From Zanthoxylum bungeanum (taxonomy: Eukaryota; Streptophyta; Magnoliopsida; Sapindales; Rutaceae): a stretch of 64,000 nt of DNA. The stretch lies in NCBI GenBank assembly GCA_019454045.1, contig SKCR01038149.1, forward strand, positions 62,001 to 126,000, read 5' to 3'. Below, one piece after another: positions 10,156 to 23,560 of the stretch; the stretch's first letter is position 1, and each line of letters starts with the position of its first letter. Under the pieces are notes generated by a model. It saw only the letters and a program-made list of their open reading frames with translations, was not told the origin of the DNA and made no database searches. The position numbers and the translations under genes were made by a program.

Positions 10156-12074
10156 TGTTGGACAATTATGACCCATAGCGTCACTATTTGTACAGATCAC
10201 GGTGTTGTTGTACAAATTAAATATGTGACAAAAGAGATTGCACTCTTATCATTTGTGATTAGATCACCTAGATATATAAATTATAGGAGGTCCCTGTGAT
10301 TTGTTCCTGGATTGAGAATGATATGAGACAGTATCAATCCACGAAGGATAAATCACTAAATATCCATAGTCAGAGCATTATCGAGATTGGACATCGATGA
10401 ATGCGTAAAAGACTAGTATTACACTTGTGCGCGTTGTGAGGACACAACGACATAGTTCTCGTATATTTGGGTATAGGATACTCATGCAAGTGTAATAGGA
10501 GGTTGTGTTTTGCCGATGGTACGGGAAACAGCTTCGCTCTGGATAAGACCCCCTCGGAATTCCATTGGTAGTATGAGTATGTGTCTATGGAAATCTGAAA
10601 TCAGGGTAGGTGTATTTGGTCTTAACCTGAGACTTGCACCGCTAATACATACGACAATCAATATACTTTGGTTGGGGTCGTCCAGGGCTTTAACCGGTTT
10701 TTGTGTACGCCAATTCTGGGTATATCGAGAATCGTAGTGTGTTGGGTGTGATGTCAAGATGGAAGGGTCACTCCAGTCATATGGAGTTGATGATCGTGCA
10801 TGGATACAGAACTGGCTCTCTATATAAGGTTGCAACCGTCGGGATAATATGACTTGGTCATGATTATCCGATTATTAAAGAGACTAGTTGCTCGTTATCC
10901 GATATATGCTTCGTACGGGGCAGACACTGTACCAGCCCCATGCCTCGCTTGTGATCATCCGATACTGGATAGAAATACGCAATACTACATATACTACGCC
11001 TGATACAGATCCTTTATTCCTGTAAGGATATTTCCGGAGAATTGGGTAGGCATGGCGCTTTGCTAGAGGCCAACCTTGTCTTGTAAATCGGTATAAACGT
11101 AGTACGAGGTACTTACGTGTTCGGATAGTCCGACGACCGAATTTACTGCCAACATATCCGGGGATCTCATGGGTCGCTTCCCAAAGATTCACCGATGACG
11201 TATGACTCGCACTTTTAATTAATCTGGGATTAATAAGATGAGAGAGAAAATTAATCTGGGATTAATTGCGGAGATATTTTATCTGGGATAAAATATCATT
11301 TAAGAGAGAGAGCGATTAATTTGGATTAATCGGTAAATTAATCTATTCGATATATTAAACGAAATTAGATTTCGACGCGGAATTAAAATTAGATTTTAAT
11401 TCGGGCGAGCGATTTAATTTAGAATTAATTCTTAAGCGACGTGAATAGTGATTTCGCTAGTGTAATCATTTAATTACGTCGCAATAGAAAATTCGTTAAT
11501 TTGGAATTAGCGAACCTGAGCCCGAGATTATTTGCGAGCGCATTCGCATTTCGAATTCGAGTGCGGCACGTCAAATCAAGCGTCAAATCGCTAGTCGCAT
11601 CAAGCGTCAAATCACTTGTCACTTTGAGAGATGTGACTTGACAACTTGTGATTGATATGATTGAGTGATGTGTGGGTTGCATTTGTGGGCATTAATTGCC
11701 TTGACTTTTGGTACCAAAATTTTGTGTATTAGATTTAAGAATCATATACCAAAATTACATAACACTTTTATCTCTCACTCTCCACTAATTCTTCTTCTCT
11801 CTCACGCCCACAAGGGCTCAATTTCTTCTTCTGCAATGGCAGTGAACTGCCGTGGAATTGAAGAGGAAAAAGGAAGCAAGTGTGATTTTGTGGCAAAATC
11901 GAGAGTGCTAGCACACTCCGGGATCAATGCGAAGGTGATAGGGAAGTCCACCTATGAGCCGGGAATCGTTTCGCAAAGCTTGGAGCTTGATTCTTGGTGA
12001 TGAAAACCGAAACCAGTGAGGAAATTCACTGCACTGCCATGAGTAGTCCACTGCCGAGCAAAGTCAGTTTTTGT
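10156..12074 (+). repeat. 3' LTR of element 1, first part
   Basis: It is collinear with 2331-4356 up to the run CAAAGTCAGTTTTT, where element 2 interrupts it. Together with 22120-22229 it gives 2029 bp against 2026 bp for the 5' LTR. The open frames at 10482-10835, 10884-11192 and 11665-12000 are LTR sequence. Confidence 0.92.
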
Positions 12075-14167
12075 TGTTGGTTTAAATCTAGGTCCCAAGA
12101 TCATACAAGTCATGAAAACATGCGTGAATACACCAACGGAGGTAGCGGAATACTCACATCGATCGGTTGAGTCGATTTGGAGACGATTGAAGGCCTAAAA
12201 CGCACTGCCTTGGCGCATGAACTGCAGCAGTCCACTGTCTCCAAAAATAGAAATTTGAGATGCGAAACGGAGCTCCTAGCTTCGTCGAACGGATCCCGGC
12301 TCATGGTCGAACCTCCCTACCACCTTCGCAAGACTCGTAGTGTGCTAGCACTTGGATTTTTCACCATGAAAACCCACTCTTGCTTCCTTTTTGCTCCACT
12401 TCCACGGCAGTTCACTGCCAAGAACAGAAGCAGAAACAGCCCTCCAAGGGCGTGGGAGGAGAGAGCAAATGAGAGAGAAGAAAATGTGATAAGTTAGTTT
12501 GAAAAGTGTATCTAACACACTTATATATTTTTCAAAAAAATAATAATTTGATACCAATTATTGCCCTTCAAAAGTCAAATACAAACAAATCAACCTTTCC
12601 AACAACCATCAACTATTCCAACAACTACCATCACTCAAAGTGACTAGTTGTCTTTTCAATCAATCAATCAATCACATCAATCAATCACATCACTCAAAGT
12701 GACATTTGATTTGACGCTTGATGTGACGAATGATTTGACGCTTGATGCGACTTGCGTTGCCGCACTCGAATTCGAAATACGAATGTGCTCGCAATCACAC
12801 TCGGGCTCGGGTTCGCTAATTCCAAATTAACGATTTTTTCCGTCGCGTCGTAATTAGATGATTACGCCTAGCGAATTCACTATTCACGTCGCTAACGAAT
12901 TAATTCTAAATTAATTCGTTCGCCCGAATTAAAATCTAATTTTAATTCCGCGTCGAAATCTAATTTCGTTTAATATATCGAATATATTAATTTAATCGAT
13001 TAATTCCAAATTAATCGTTATCTCTCTCTAGACGATTTTTATCCTAGATAAAATATCACCGTTATTAATCCTAGATTAATTTTCTCTCTCTTCTATATAA
13101 TCCCAGATTATTCAAGAGTGCGAGTTGTGCGTCATCGGTGGATTATCGGGAAGCGACCCATGAGAATCTCCGGATAAGTCGGCAGTAAATACGGTCGTCG
13201 GAGTATCCGAATCACGTACGTACCAAGTACTACGTTCTACCGATTTACGAGACAAGGTCGACTCCTAGCAAAGCACCAAGTCTACCCAATTCTCCAGACA
13301 TATCCATCTAAGAATATTAAGATCTGTATCAAGCGTAGTATACGATTGTATTGTGTATATCAGTCCAGTATCGGATAGTCACGTGCTAGGCCTGGGGCTG
13401 GATAAGTGTCTGCCCCGTACGAAGCACATGTCGGATGTCTGGTAACTAGTCTCTATAATCGGATATACATGACCTTGTCATAATATCCCGATGGCCGCGC
13501 AGCACTTAAGAGCACTAATACCGTATCATGCGTGACATCATCTCTACTATGACTGGAGTGATACTTCCGTCTTGACATCACATCCAATACACTACGATTC
13601 TCAATATACCCGACATTGGCGTACATAGAACCGGTTAGAGTCCTAGACGACCTCAACTAAAGTATATCGATTGTCGTAAGCATTAACGATGTAAGTCTCA
13701 GGTTAAGACTATACACACCTACCTTGATTTCGGCCTCCCATAGACACATATTCATAATACCAATGGGATTCCGAGGGGTCTATCCAGAGCGAAGCTGTTT
13801 CCCGTACCATCGGTGAAACACGACCTCCTATCGCACTTGCATAAGTATCCAATACTTATATATATAAGAACTATGCCGTTGTGCCCTCACAACGCACACA
13901 AGTGCAATACTAGCCTATTCCGCATTATCGATGTCCAGTCTCGATAATACTACTCCGGCTAGGGATATTTAATGATTAATCCTTCGGGGACTGATACTGT
14001 CTCATATCATTCTCAGTCCATGAACTAATCATAGGGACCTCTCTTCATTTATATCTAAGGTGATCTAATCACAAATGATGAGAGTGCAATTTCCTTGTCA
14101 CATAGTTAATTTGTACAACAACACATGATCTGTACAAATAGTGACGATATGGGTCATATTATCCACA
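12075..14167 (-). repeat. 3' LTR of element 2
   Basis: The LTR is 2093 bp. The edge next to the internal region reads TTATCCACA instead of TTATCCAACA, a one-base loss. The palindrome chain is inverted at about 12790-13120. Open frames at 12110-12830 and 13453-13656 recur in the partner LTR at 20049-21602 and are not genes. Confidence 0.92.
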
Positions 14168-14178
14168 ATCTCCCACTT
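14168..14178 (-). other. polypurine tract of element 2
   Basis: The minus strand reads AAGTGGGAGAT directly upstream of the 3' LTR, identical to the tract of element 1. Confidence 0.88.
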
Positions 14179-14189
14179 GGCACATAGCC

Positions 14190-17070
14190 AGTCACTCGAG
14201 TGTCTAACACCCGAACTATGTACGGTTCGCTCAAATTACTGAGGAAAGGTTTTCGTCAGCGGATTTGCTTGATTATCGTTTGACGCGATTTTATACGATC
14301 ATCACATCGCCACGATGTATGATCCGAACGAATCAGATGATATAGAAGTATATATCTGGATCGTCGATGAGACCTTTAATTCCTTAGCCTGTGCTGACGC
14401 CAGCTCAGCTGCTAACAGAACTATATCTAATCTAATTAGATTTATTTTCGACCCAAATGGCTTCTATTACTGCCTCAGCCGCAGCAATAATCCGCATTTG
14501 TTGTTTATTCGGCAACAGTATCTTGCTCGGAAGATTATCCGCAGCTCACTGTCCCGTTATTCAAACTTTATAGTACCGCAGTATTTAACTGTTTGGAAAC
14601 TTGCAGCAGTGATCCCAGTCACTTCAAGTTCTCCTTCTCCATAGTTTTAGACAGCATCTTTAGTTTTCTAAGATACTAACAGATGTTCTTACTTCAATCC
14701 AGTGACTATCACTTGGATTGACCCGATTGTGACTCCATATGCTCGAAGCGTATGAGACACCAATCAAGTACATTTTAAATGTACAATTTCCAAGAGAGTG
14801 TTAACAACTCCAAATCTATCCCAGTAGATCTTTATTCCTTGAATAAAGGTTGTTACTCCCCAGAATTCTACGGAGAATTTCTATTGAAAGAATATCTATG
14901 AAAGCCAAGCTTTCACCAATTGTTTTATGGGAATTTCACTGTCAGTGCGCTCTCCCTAACCTCCTTATATACACAAGAATTATTTCGTTTTGATTCAAAT
15001 CATAACCATTATGATTATTTCAAAACGACAGTTCCAAGAACCTTACGCTTGCATTAATCCAAACATGGATCGATTAACCCGCAAACCTCGTTTGTTGGTT
15101 ATACAAAATCGTCAGGATGTTGTAAACATTCTCCAAAAGGTTTCCTTTTCAGGAAAGCGATTTTGATCTATATCTGACACATTTCATAAATGAAATACGC
15201 AGTTATCAACAAGCATTATCAAAATGGATTTACCTTGGCAACATGTAAAAAGTTGAACCGTTATTAACACAATGTTGATAACGATACCTTTCCGTCAAAA
15301 GCCTAGCTTTGTACGTTGGTATGTTGCCTTCCATGTATGTCTTCCTTGAAGACTTTTAATGTACCAATAGGCACAATGCCTTGTGGTACAACAACTAGTA
15401 CCCAAACATAGTTGTTTTACATGGAATCCATTTCGGACTCATGGCACTTTGCCATAATAGGGAGTCGATACCTCGTATCACTTCCTCAAAACGTAGTCGG
15501 ATGGTACACCTCCATAAGATTGACATCTTTATGAGGTTAGATCAAAACCATACCCTAGGTTGTTTTCTGACTCTATCCGATCTACGAAGTTCTTGTGTTG
15601 TGTGAAGATTAATGGTATAGATTCATCATAGATGAACTATTTGTGTTCCATTAAGGACTTCGTGCCTTGAACAGTATTACTCCGATTTTCATCGAGTATC
15701 ACTATCCTCCCCACTGACCACTGCATATCGGTATTCCTCTCAGGAAAACCACATGGTGGGCAACAATCACATTGTTCTCATGTGAGATTTATAAGTACTA
15801 TACTTATGGTTTCTCTTAGGATAACCTATATTGGCACTTATCCAATTTGGGTCTTTTAGTTTGGTATCATCCAAACGTTATGCCTGGCATACCCAATTAT
15901 TAGGAGTGAGAAACCCTGTTCTTTCCTATTCATATCCTATATGATATCTGTCAACAGATTTATATGGAACCTTATTCTAAATAAGCTTTGCACTGTAATA
16001 CATATCCGTTGAAGGAAATGGTAGCTCAGAGCGACTCGTGATAAACCTTATCATATCCAACAAAATTCGGTTTTTAGTTCGGACACACCGTCTAACTGAC
16101 GTGTCTCGGGAGGAGTCCTCATCTGAAAGAATACTATACTCTTTCATGTATGTTTGAAACTTACTGCTTAAGTATTTTCCATTACGGTCTTACCGTGACG
16201 GCATAAAACTACAGTCGATCTGTTTGTCTATTTCGTGTCGAAACTCTAAAAGTTTCCGATTTGTGTTCTTCAAAAGAAACACATAACCATAACGTGATGT
16301 CACATCCGTTAGGTCACGAAATGTTCATGTTCACATCTAGCCTAGCTAGATATGGGCCCACTATTTTCACCATAATAGGGCTAACAGATTGGTGGCCCTT
16401 ATACTATTACCAAGTAAATAGTATTTTAGGTACTTTACCTAATAAACTAGATTCGCAGACTTTATTTGAATAGTCAAATCAGTCCTAGTACCCACTCTTC
16501 AAAAGTGTGGATATACGAGTCTCGTTAAATTGTGTCCTAGACAACAATGCCACAAATAAGTCTCTATTGATCAAATCAATTTGAGCTATTTATTTGTCAT
16601 TTTATATGTTTGAGATTTTATTTATATTCAAAATATAAATTCTGTTATTCACATCTAATGTGTTTATCTCAGTATCATTCTTTATATAATGAAACACTTA
16701 GTGTTCAAGAATATAAAGGTTTATCCGCAACGGATTAAACACTGATATAGAGATAAGTCTCTAGTCAAACTAGTTACATTATACAGTTCTTAATTTAAGT
16801 ACATACCCGAATGGTAGTTCCTAAACTTAGGTATCTACGGTCGAAACAGCAACTTTCGCCCGTTTCCGATTCGCAGAGTAATCTCAGCTTGAAGTCAGTA
16901 TCCTGCTCAAAGCAGATTCTGAACATCAATACATATATTTTATGTACCACACTAAGTATTTAAAATCCAATTTCAATACTAGTAGTGAACATAACTTTGA
17001 CAAATATTTTAAAGTTAGAGCCTCGCCCTTTCTTTAATTCCTTCGGTGTCTTCCATATCCAAATGGTAGT
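14190..17070 (-). pseudogene. pol: decayed Copia pol, element 2
   Basis: The region is collinear with the pol remnant of element 1 in the opposite orientation. Reading down the minus strand, a protease segment lies near 16740-16800. RT lies near 14990-15560, including a YEE and VWVL-like block opposite the 15420-15500 region. RNase H (ELEVTGITAASFQ, near 14590-14635) is followed by TVAE, a TAA stop and TTNA. The first RNase H aspartate is replaced by alanine, the YVDD box and the RT-RNase H connection are missing, and there is no long open frame. The longest frame here (14315-14644, plus strand) is antisense and not a gene. The near-identity of the LTRs shows that these lesions predate insertion, so this copy must have moved with proteins supplied elsewhere. 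Confidence 0.85.
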
Positions 17071-19999
17071 CACTTTGGGATATGTCAATTATCTTTTCAA
17101 TATTTCACAAACCTTTGGCCAAGCCTTGGTTTCAGAATATTGAAACGATGTGCACCTTGTGCAACACGCCCAATTGCAAACTTTTGACTTTCACCCCTAG
17201 AATAGTCAAATCAATTCTCTAAGAATTATTAATTGCAATTTAATACTTTTAAATCTAAAGATAGATTTATTGTCAAGTATATTAAATTAAGCACTAAAGT
17301 CATATCATATAAATCTTCCAAAGTTTATGCTCTACTTATTTGCTTAATTATGGGCCTAGTCATAATAAGTTATTTTATCAAATAAATTAACCTATTATTT
17401 ATTCCCAATATGAAAATTAAATTATTTAAAACATTTAATCCAAGGATTATATTTTTAAATATTCAACTTTTCAATTCTTTCTTGATTTCAATAGTCCAAC
17501 TATTTAATCAATTTTAATAAGGTACTATTTATTATAATGATTACAATAATCCAATTATTTAATCAACTATAATTTTAATATTGATTACTATAATCCAATT
17601 ATAAAATCAACTATCATTTATTCAATTATATTGATTACTATAATCCAATTATAAAACCAACTATATATTGAATGAGTTTGTATATAGTCCAACTATATAT
17701 ATATTTTTAAAACACATAAAATATTAGTCCAACTAATACTTTTGATTAATATGACGAATAAATATAGATGAGCGCGTTTAGCGAGTATCGAACGAATGTT
17801 GCAAATTCAATACTTGCCTCCCACTATTTTTCGTCGAGCCTCTAACCCTCTGTCGAGTACTCGGGAACCGTGTTTCCTAGTGGGCTAGGCTCCCGTTAAA
17901 TATCACACAATCTTGACTTTGGCCAACAAATTGTATGATAATTAACTAGGTAGATCTCGAAGATCAATTGGATCTCATCCAACTCCTAGATCCAGTAGGT
18001 GGACATCCAAGTCCCAAACATATATCTTATATATGCCTATACATCGAATGTATACCCTAACCTTTTTCCTCTGAATCAACTAGGCCTTGGCTTTGGCACA
18101 ACAAACCTAATGATCCCAGTCAAGCGCGGACCCATTGACCATGGAAGCTTCGTAATCAATGTCGTTGGACAAGAAGTGGTCTTGACTTTGGCCAACAAAC
18201 CACAACTTGGACAAGACACCATATGGAACAAAGCCTCGTGATTCAAACACATCTTCGACGGACAAGGGCTTGACTTTGGCCAACAACCCATGCAATCTAG
18301 GATCTTGAGTAAGACACTCATGGAAGGAAAGACGCATGATATTTGATTAGGGCTTTTCGCGTGCAAATTGGCTACCAATTTAATTATCTTTGTTAAGGTC
18401 TCATCATCATACACCCTTAAACATGCATTCTAAACACATATAAAGCGCATATGAAAATAAATAATAATGATATGCGGATGGATACTTAACACATTGATCC
18501 TAGATCAAATCTCTCCCTTTCTCACTCAAGCTAGCACTTTATTACTTCTACCCGTTACACTACACTTCTAAAGAACCTCATTTACATTGAGGGGAATAGG
18601 TGAGAAGAGAATACAAAGAGAATAGAGGTGATAAGGCTGGACACGCAGGTCCAATTTAATAAATCGAATTTATTACAACAACAATTTCTAAAATTGCTCA
18701 CCCATCTAATATCCATCCGATATACATTATTCATTCAACACAACCACGTATTCACACACACAAGCATGCTATCAATCAATCTAATCAATTAATTAATCTG
18801 ATAATTAAGTGATCATCCATGTTCAAACAACGATTTGATTTTGTTCGAGTCAAACTCGTTTTTGCGAATAAGTACTTAAAGTACGAATTCATGAATTAAA
18901 TTAAACTACATCATTAAATCTAATTTAACATGTATTTAATACTAATTCACTATTCAATTCCAAATTAAATATCACACACTTTATTTAATAAACCTTTTAC
19001 GACTTAAATTCCAAATTTAATCGTAACGCGTCTCAAAGACCGATTAACGTCCAACGTCAATTCAATTAAAGTCCAATGGGCTTTTAATTGATTTCTTAAG
19101 GCGTGGACTTTTGGTCAACTCGGATCAAACCGATAACCAAAGCCCAATCCGGGATTTACCCCATAAGCCCACAAATCAATCTTGGCCCATTAGGCCCAAT
19201 TGAACTTTAAAGGTTCATTAGTTGCATTTGGGCTTTATGGTTAAGGTTTTGGGCCCAATTGGATCCAATCCATTTGGCCTAAACCCAACTTGATAAAATC
19301 AAACCCAATAGGCCCAATTACAACATTAATAGCCCAAATCCAATTTAAGGCCTCAAATAATTAAATTACCAAAATCCAAATTTCCAATTTAATTACCTAA
19401 AGTGTATATCATGATTAATCACTCAAGTCAATATTTCCAAAACATCAAATTTGTCCAATTAATCATGCTCAATTTCATTATCACATGTCCAACACATTTA
19501 ATGAAAAATCAAACCCATTTACATGCTTCAAAGCTCTCGGCCAAGGAGGGATTTTGTGTCCGATTCGGTTTCGATCCAATCGAACCCACAATCGACATTA
19601 AATCAACATCCTAAATGATTTCATACACATCCAATGTCACAAAATCAAAATATACCAAGACATTAGGGCAATAAGCAATTCGGCCAACATATAGAATTTA
19701 GGGATTTTTGTCCAATTCGAAATCCAATCCAATTTGATTCAAATTAACATCATCCTACATGATTCTAACTTCATCCAATGAATCAAAATCAAAAATTCCA
19801 AGAATTCCAAATTTCCATCCCATTCGGCCAAGTGATAATTTTTGGGGAAAATTATTCCAAATCAATTTTCAACAAATTGGTCCAACCAAAATGCAATTAT
19901 ACATGTTATAAGCATACTCAAACAATCAATTTATTCAAATCATGCTCAACAAACATTTACCCAAATTTTAACCCTAAATTTTTCATGCTTGAACCTAAG
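17071..19999 (-). other. leader of element 2
   Basis: This is the inverted equivalent of 4370-7220. It includes the repeated CTTGACTTTGGCCAACAA motif (about 17912, 18181 and 18269), the AT-rich AGTTGGACTAT block (17460-17720) and the GGCCCAA-rich block (19080-19350). The plus-strand frame at 17999-18241 and minus frame at 18076-18414 recur in other copies only because the leader recurs. Confidence 0.7.
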
Positions 20000-20012
20000 G
20001 CTCTTGATGCCA
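20000..20012 (-). other. primer-binding site of element 2, mutated
   Basis: The minus strand reads TGGCATCAAGAGC next to the 5' LTR, against TGGTATCAGAGC in element 1. Two changes and an extra A would weaken tRNA-iMet priming. Confidence 0.8.
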
Positions 20013-20013
20013 T

Positions 20014-22114
20014 TGTTGGTTTAAATCTAGGTCCCAAGATCATACAAGTCATGAAAACATGCGTGAATACACCAACGGAGGTAGCGGAATACTCACATCG
20101 ATCGGTTGAGTCGATTTGGAGACGATTGAAGGCCAAAAACGCACTGCCTTGGCGCATGAACTGCAGCAGTCCACTGTCTCCAAAAATAGAAATTTGAGAT
20201 GCGAAACGGAGCTCCTAGCTTCGTCGAACGGATCCCGGCTCATGGTCGAACCTCCCTACCACCTTCGCAAGACTCGTAGTGTGCTAGCACTTGGATTTTT
20301 CACCATGAAAACCCAACTCTTGCTTCCCTTTTTGCTCCACTTCCACGGCAGTTCACTGCCAAGAACAGAAGCAGAAACAGCCCTCCAAGGGCGTGAGAGG
20401 AGAGAGCAAAATGAGAGAGAAGAAATGTGATAAGTTAGTTTGAAAAGTGTATCTAACACACTTATATATTTTTCAAAAAAATAATAATTTGATTTACCAA
20501 TTATTTGCCCTTCAAAAGTCAAATACAAAAAGCAAATCAACCTTTCCAACAACCATCAACTATTCCAACAACTACCATCACTCAAAGTGACTAGTTGTCT
20601 TTTCAATCAATCAATCAATCACATCAATCAATCACATCACTCAAAGTGACATTTGATTTGACGCTTGATGTGACGAATGATTTGACGCTTGATGCGACTT
20701 GCGTTGCCGCACTCGAATTCGAAATACGAATGCGCTCGCAATCACACTCGGGCTCGGGTTCGCTAATTCCAAATTAACGATTTTTCCGTCGCGTCGTAAT
20801 TAGATGATTACGCCTAGCGAATTCACTATTCACGTCGCTAACGAATTAATTCTAAATTAATTCGTTCGCCCGAATTAAAATCTAATTTTAATTCCGCGTC
20901 GAAATCTAATTTCATTTAATATATCGAATATATTAATTTAATCGATTAATTCCAAATTAATCGTTATCTCTCTCTAGACGATATTTTATCCTAGATAAAA
21001 TATCTCCGTTATTAATCCTAGATTAATTTTCTCTCTCTTCTATATAATCCCAGATTATTCAAGAGTGCGAGTTGTGCGTCATCGGTGGATTATCGGGAAG
21101 CGACCCATGAGATCTCCGGATAAGTCGGCAGTAAATACGGTCGTCGGAGTATCCGAATCACGTACGTACCAAGTACTACGTTCTACCGATTTACGAGACA
21201 AGGTCGACTCCTAGCAAAGCACCAAGTCTACCCAATTCTCCGGACATATCCATCTAAGAATATTAAGATCTGTATCAAGCGTAGTATACGATTGTATTGT
21301 GTATATCAGTCCAGTATCGGATAGTCACGTGCTAGGCCTAGGGCTAGATAAGTGTCTGCCCCGTACGAAGCACATGTCAGATGTCTGGTAACTAGTCTCT
21401 ATAATCGGATATACATGACCTTGTCATAATATCCCGATGGCCGCGCAGCACTTAAGAGCACTAATACCGTATCCTGCGTGACATCATCACCATTATGACT
21501 GGAGTGATACTTCCGTCTTGACATCACATCCAATACACTACGATTCTCAATATACCCGGCATTGGCGTACACAGAACCGGTTAGAGTCCTAGACGACCTC
21601 AACTAAAGTATATCGATTGTCGTAAGCATTAGCAATGTAAGTCTCAGGTTAAGACTATACACACCTACCTTGATTTCGGCCTCCCATAGACACATATTCA
21701 TAATACCAATGGGATTCTGAGGGGTCTATCCAGAGCGAAGCTGTTTCCCGTACCATCGGTGAAACACGACCTCCTATCGCACTTGCATAAGTATCCAATA
21801 CTTATATATATAAGAACTATGCCGTTGTGCCCTCACAACGCACACAAGTGCAATACTAGCCTATTCCGCATTATCGATGTCCAGTCTCGATAATACTCCG
21901 GCTAGGGATATTTAATGATTAATCCTTCGGGGACTGATACTGTCTTATATCATTCTCAGTCCAGGAACTAATCATAGGGACCTCTCTTCATTTATATATC
22001 TAAGGTGATCTAATCACAAATGATGAGAGTGCAATTTCCTTGTCACATAGTTAATTTGTACAACAACACTATGATCTGTACAAATAGTGACGCTATGGGT
22101 CATATTATCCAACA
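20014..22114 (-). repeat. 5' LTR of element 2
   Basis: The LTR is 2101 bp, collinear with 12075-14167. It carries the palindrome chain, inverted, at about 20730-21060. Confidence 0.92.
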
Positions 22115-22229
22115 TTTGTTGCCTCCGCGTCGCTCAACCGCTCGATGTAAGTATTCCGCAACTTCCTCGATGTTATTCACACATGTTAATGCTTGATTGT
22201 GATCCTTGGGACCCCTAGAAACACCAACA
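22115..22229 (+). repeat. 3' LTR of element 1, last part
   Basis: After the TTTGT duplication of element 2, sequence matching 4245-4356 resumes (GCCTCCGCGTCGCTCAACCG onward) and ends GAAACACCAACA. The element 1 duplication TGCAC follows at 22230-22234. Confidence 0.93.
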
Positions 22230-22330
22230 TGCACCTCAAGTTAATTTTTCTTTTTGAATATATTTTACCTAAATCTTAGGATCAAAGAAAGATGCACATA
22301 AAATTTCCATCATAAAAAAAGGGAGATTTT
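22230..22330 (+). mobile_element. SIRE-like Copia 3' UTR, right piece, with polypurine tract
   Basis: The UTR interrupted at 2330 continues here and ends in a purine run, AAAAAAAGGGAGATTTT, at 22314-22330. The likely LTR start TGTTACAATGATTTTGATGA follows immediately. Confidence 0.5.
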
Positions 22331-23560
22331 TGTTACAATGATTTTGATGATACTAATGAAGAAAAAATATTATATGATAAGAAGGTTAAAGACATGAAGA
22401 CTTTTGTTAGCAATTTGGTTTTGAAAGTGTCAAAACATCTAAATATTAGCGAATCAAGTTCGATGAAGCCAAATTGTTGATGAAGCGAAAATATTGATGA
22501 AGAGCCAAAATGGACTAGAAGATGATCAAGAGAACAAAGATAATCAAGAGCCAAAACGATGATGAAAAAGTCAAAGTAAGAGACAAGCAATATGAAGATA
22601 AAAAATGATGATTAAGAGCTAAAACAGATTGTAAATAAGTTTATTCAATTATTTTAAAGCTTTTTGGAATATTACATTTTGCATCACTTGCATTTAAACT
22701 GATTTAGAATGTTTAAGAATTCATTGCACACTATTTGCACCAAAATGAATTTCAATACATATATTGCATCTGAAAATAGCATAGAAAAATTAGCAAATGA
22801 ATGAATTAAATTTCAAATGATAAACGGCTAGATATATATGTGCCTCTAGGTTGTTACGAATCAAACTAAACACAATTTTGATAGATAGAACTTATACTAG
22901 AGCTATATTACTACAACATGTTCATGATGAGCGTTTTGTGCAGACCAGTCATTTTAGAAAAATTTCAGAAAATTTATCTTAAGGTTTTGGAGGCTAAATG
23001 TTTTTACAAATGATAGCTTTATGTGTCTAGTTTATGTAGAAATTTACGGAGTTTGATTTGAAATTTTCTAGAATTAGTTATGGCCAAAATACTAAGTGCT
23101 GTCGGGATTGCTACATTATACCGTTCATGAGAAAATTAATGGAACCAGCATACCGATCTCATACCGGTCACACCTGAAGCTTACACTCTCTCTAGAATTG
23201 GGATACTCCATACCAGTCTACATACCGGTAACTGTTCACTGGCATATCAGTCTAAAAAACCATAACGGATATAAATAGCTAGTTTTGTGTTTTCTCAATA
23301 AATTGGCCATTTTTCTCACTTCAAATACATCGCATGCACATATATTCATTCTCTAATCATGTCAAAATATTTTTGAGAGTTTATAAACATTTTCAAATCA
23401 TTTTCTCTCAAAAATAAAATTTATAAAGCTCATTATTTTACATCTTCATATTTAATTAGTGAGCTTGTTTTTTCTTTTGGGTAATACACTCATATTCAAA
23501 TCTTTGTAATCTTTTGTGAGTTCCCAAATGGCAAAGAGAGTTTTTAAAATCTTATATATC
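22331..23560 (+). repeat. SIRE-like Copia 3' LTR, interrupted
   Basis: The LTR starts TGTTACAATG after the purine tract. A TATA box, TATAAATAG, lies at 23270-23278. Just upstream, at 23105-23250, are about six variants of CATACCGGTCT. The LTR is cut at 23560 by a Gypsy LTR, and its continuation is not seen elsewhere in the window. Frames at 22333-22590 and 23096-23278 are not supported as genes. Confidence 0.5.

Larger units (their letters stand above)
12075..22114 (-). mobile_element. Copia element 2, nested in the 3' LTR of element 1
   Basis: It is an inverted element of 10,040 bp with ends TGTTGGTT (12075) and ATCCAACA (22114). It is flanked by TTTGT at 12070-12074 and 22115-22119. In its own direction: 5' LTR 20014-22114, primer site, leader, decayed pol, polypurine tract at 14168-14178, 3' LTR 12075-14167. 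The two LTRs differ by only one base over the first 125 bp I compared. That suits a recent insertion, younger than its host element. Confidence 0.93.
2331..22229 (+). mobile_element. Copia element 1 with nested element 2
   Basis: The element starts TGTTGGACAATTATGACC at 2331 and ends CACCAACA at 22229. It is flanked by TGCAC at 2326-2330 and 22230-22234, a 5-bp target duplication. Order: 5' LTR 2331-4356, primer site, leader, broken gag-pol, polypurine tract, 3' LTR. The 3' LTR runs 10156-12074 and resumes at 22120-22229 because element 2 inserted in it. Without that insertion the element is about 9.85 kb. The LTR start and the AAGTGGGAGAT polypurine tract resemble Angela/BARE-type Copia, but I place the clade only tentatively. 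Confidence 0.92.
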
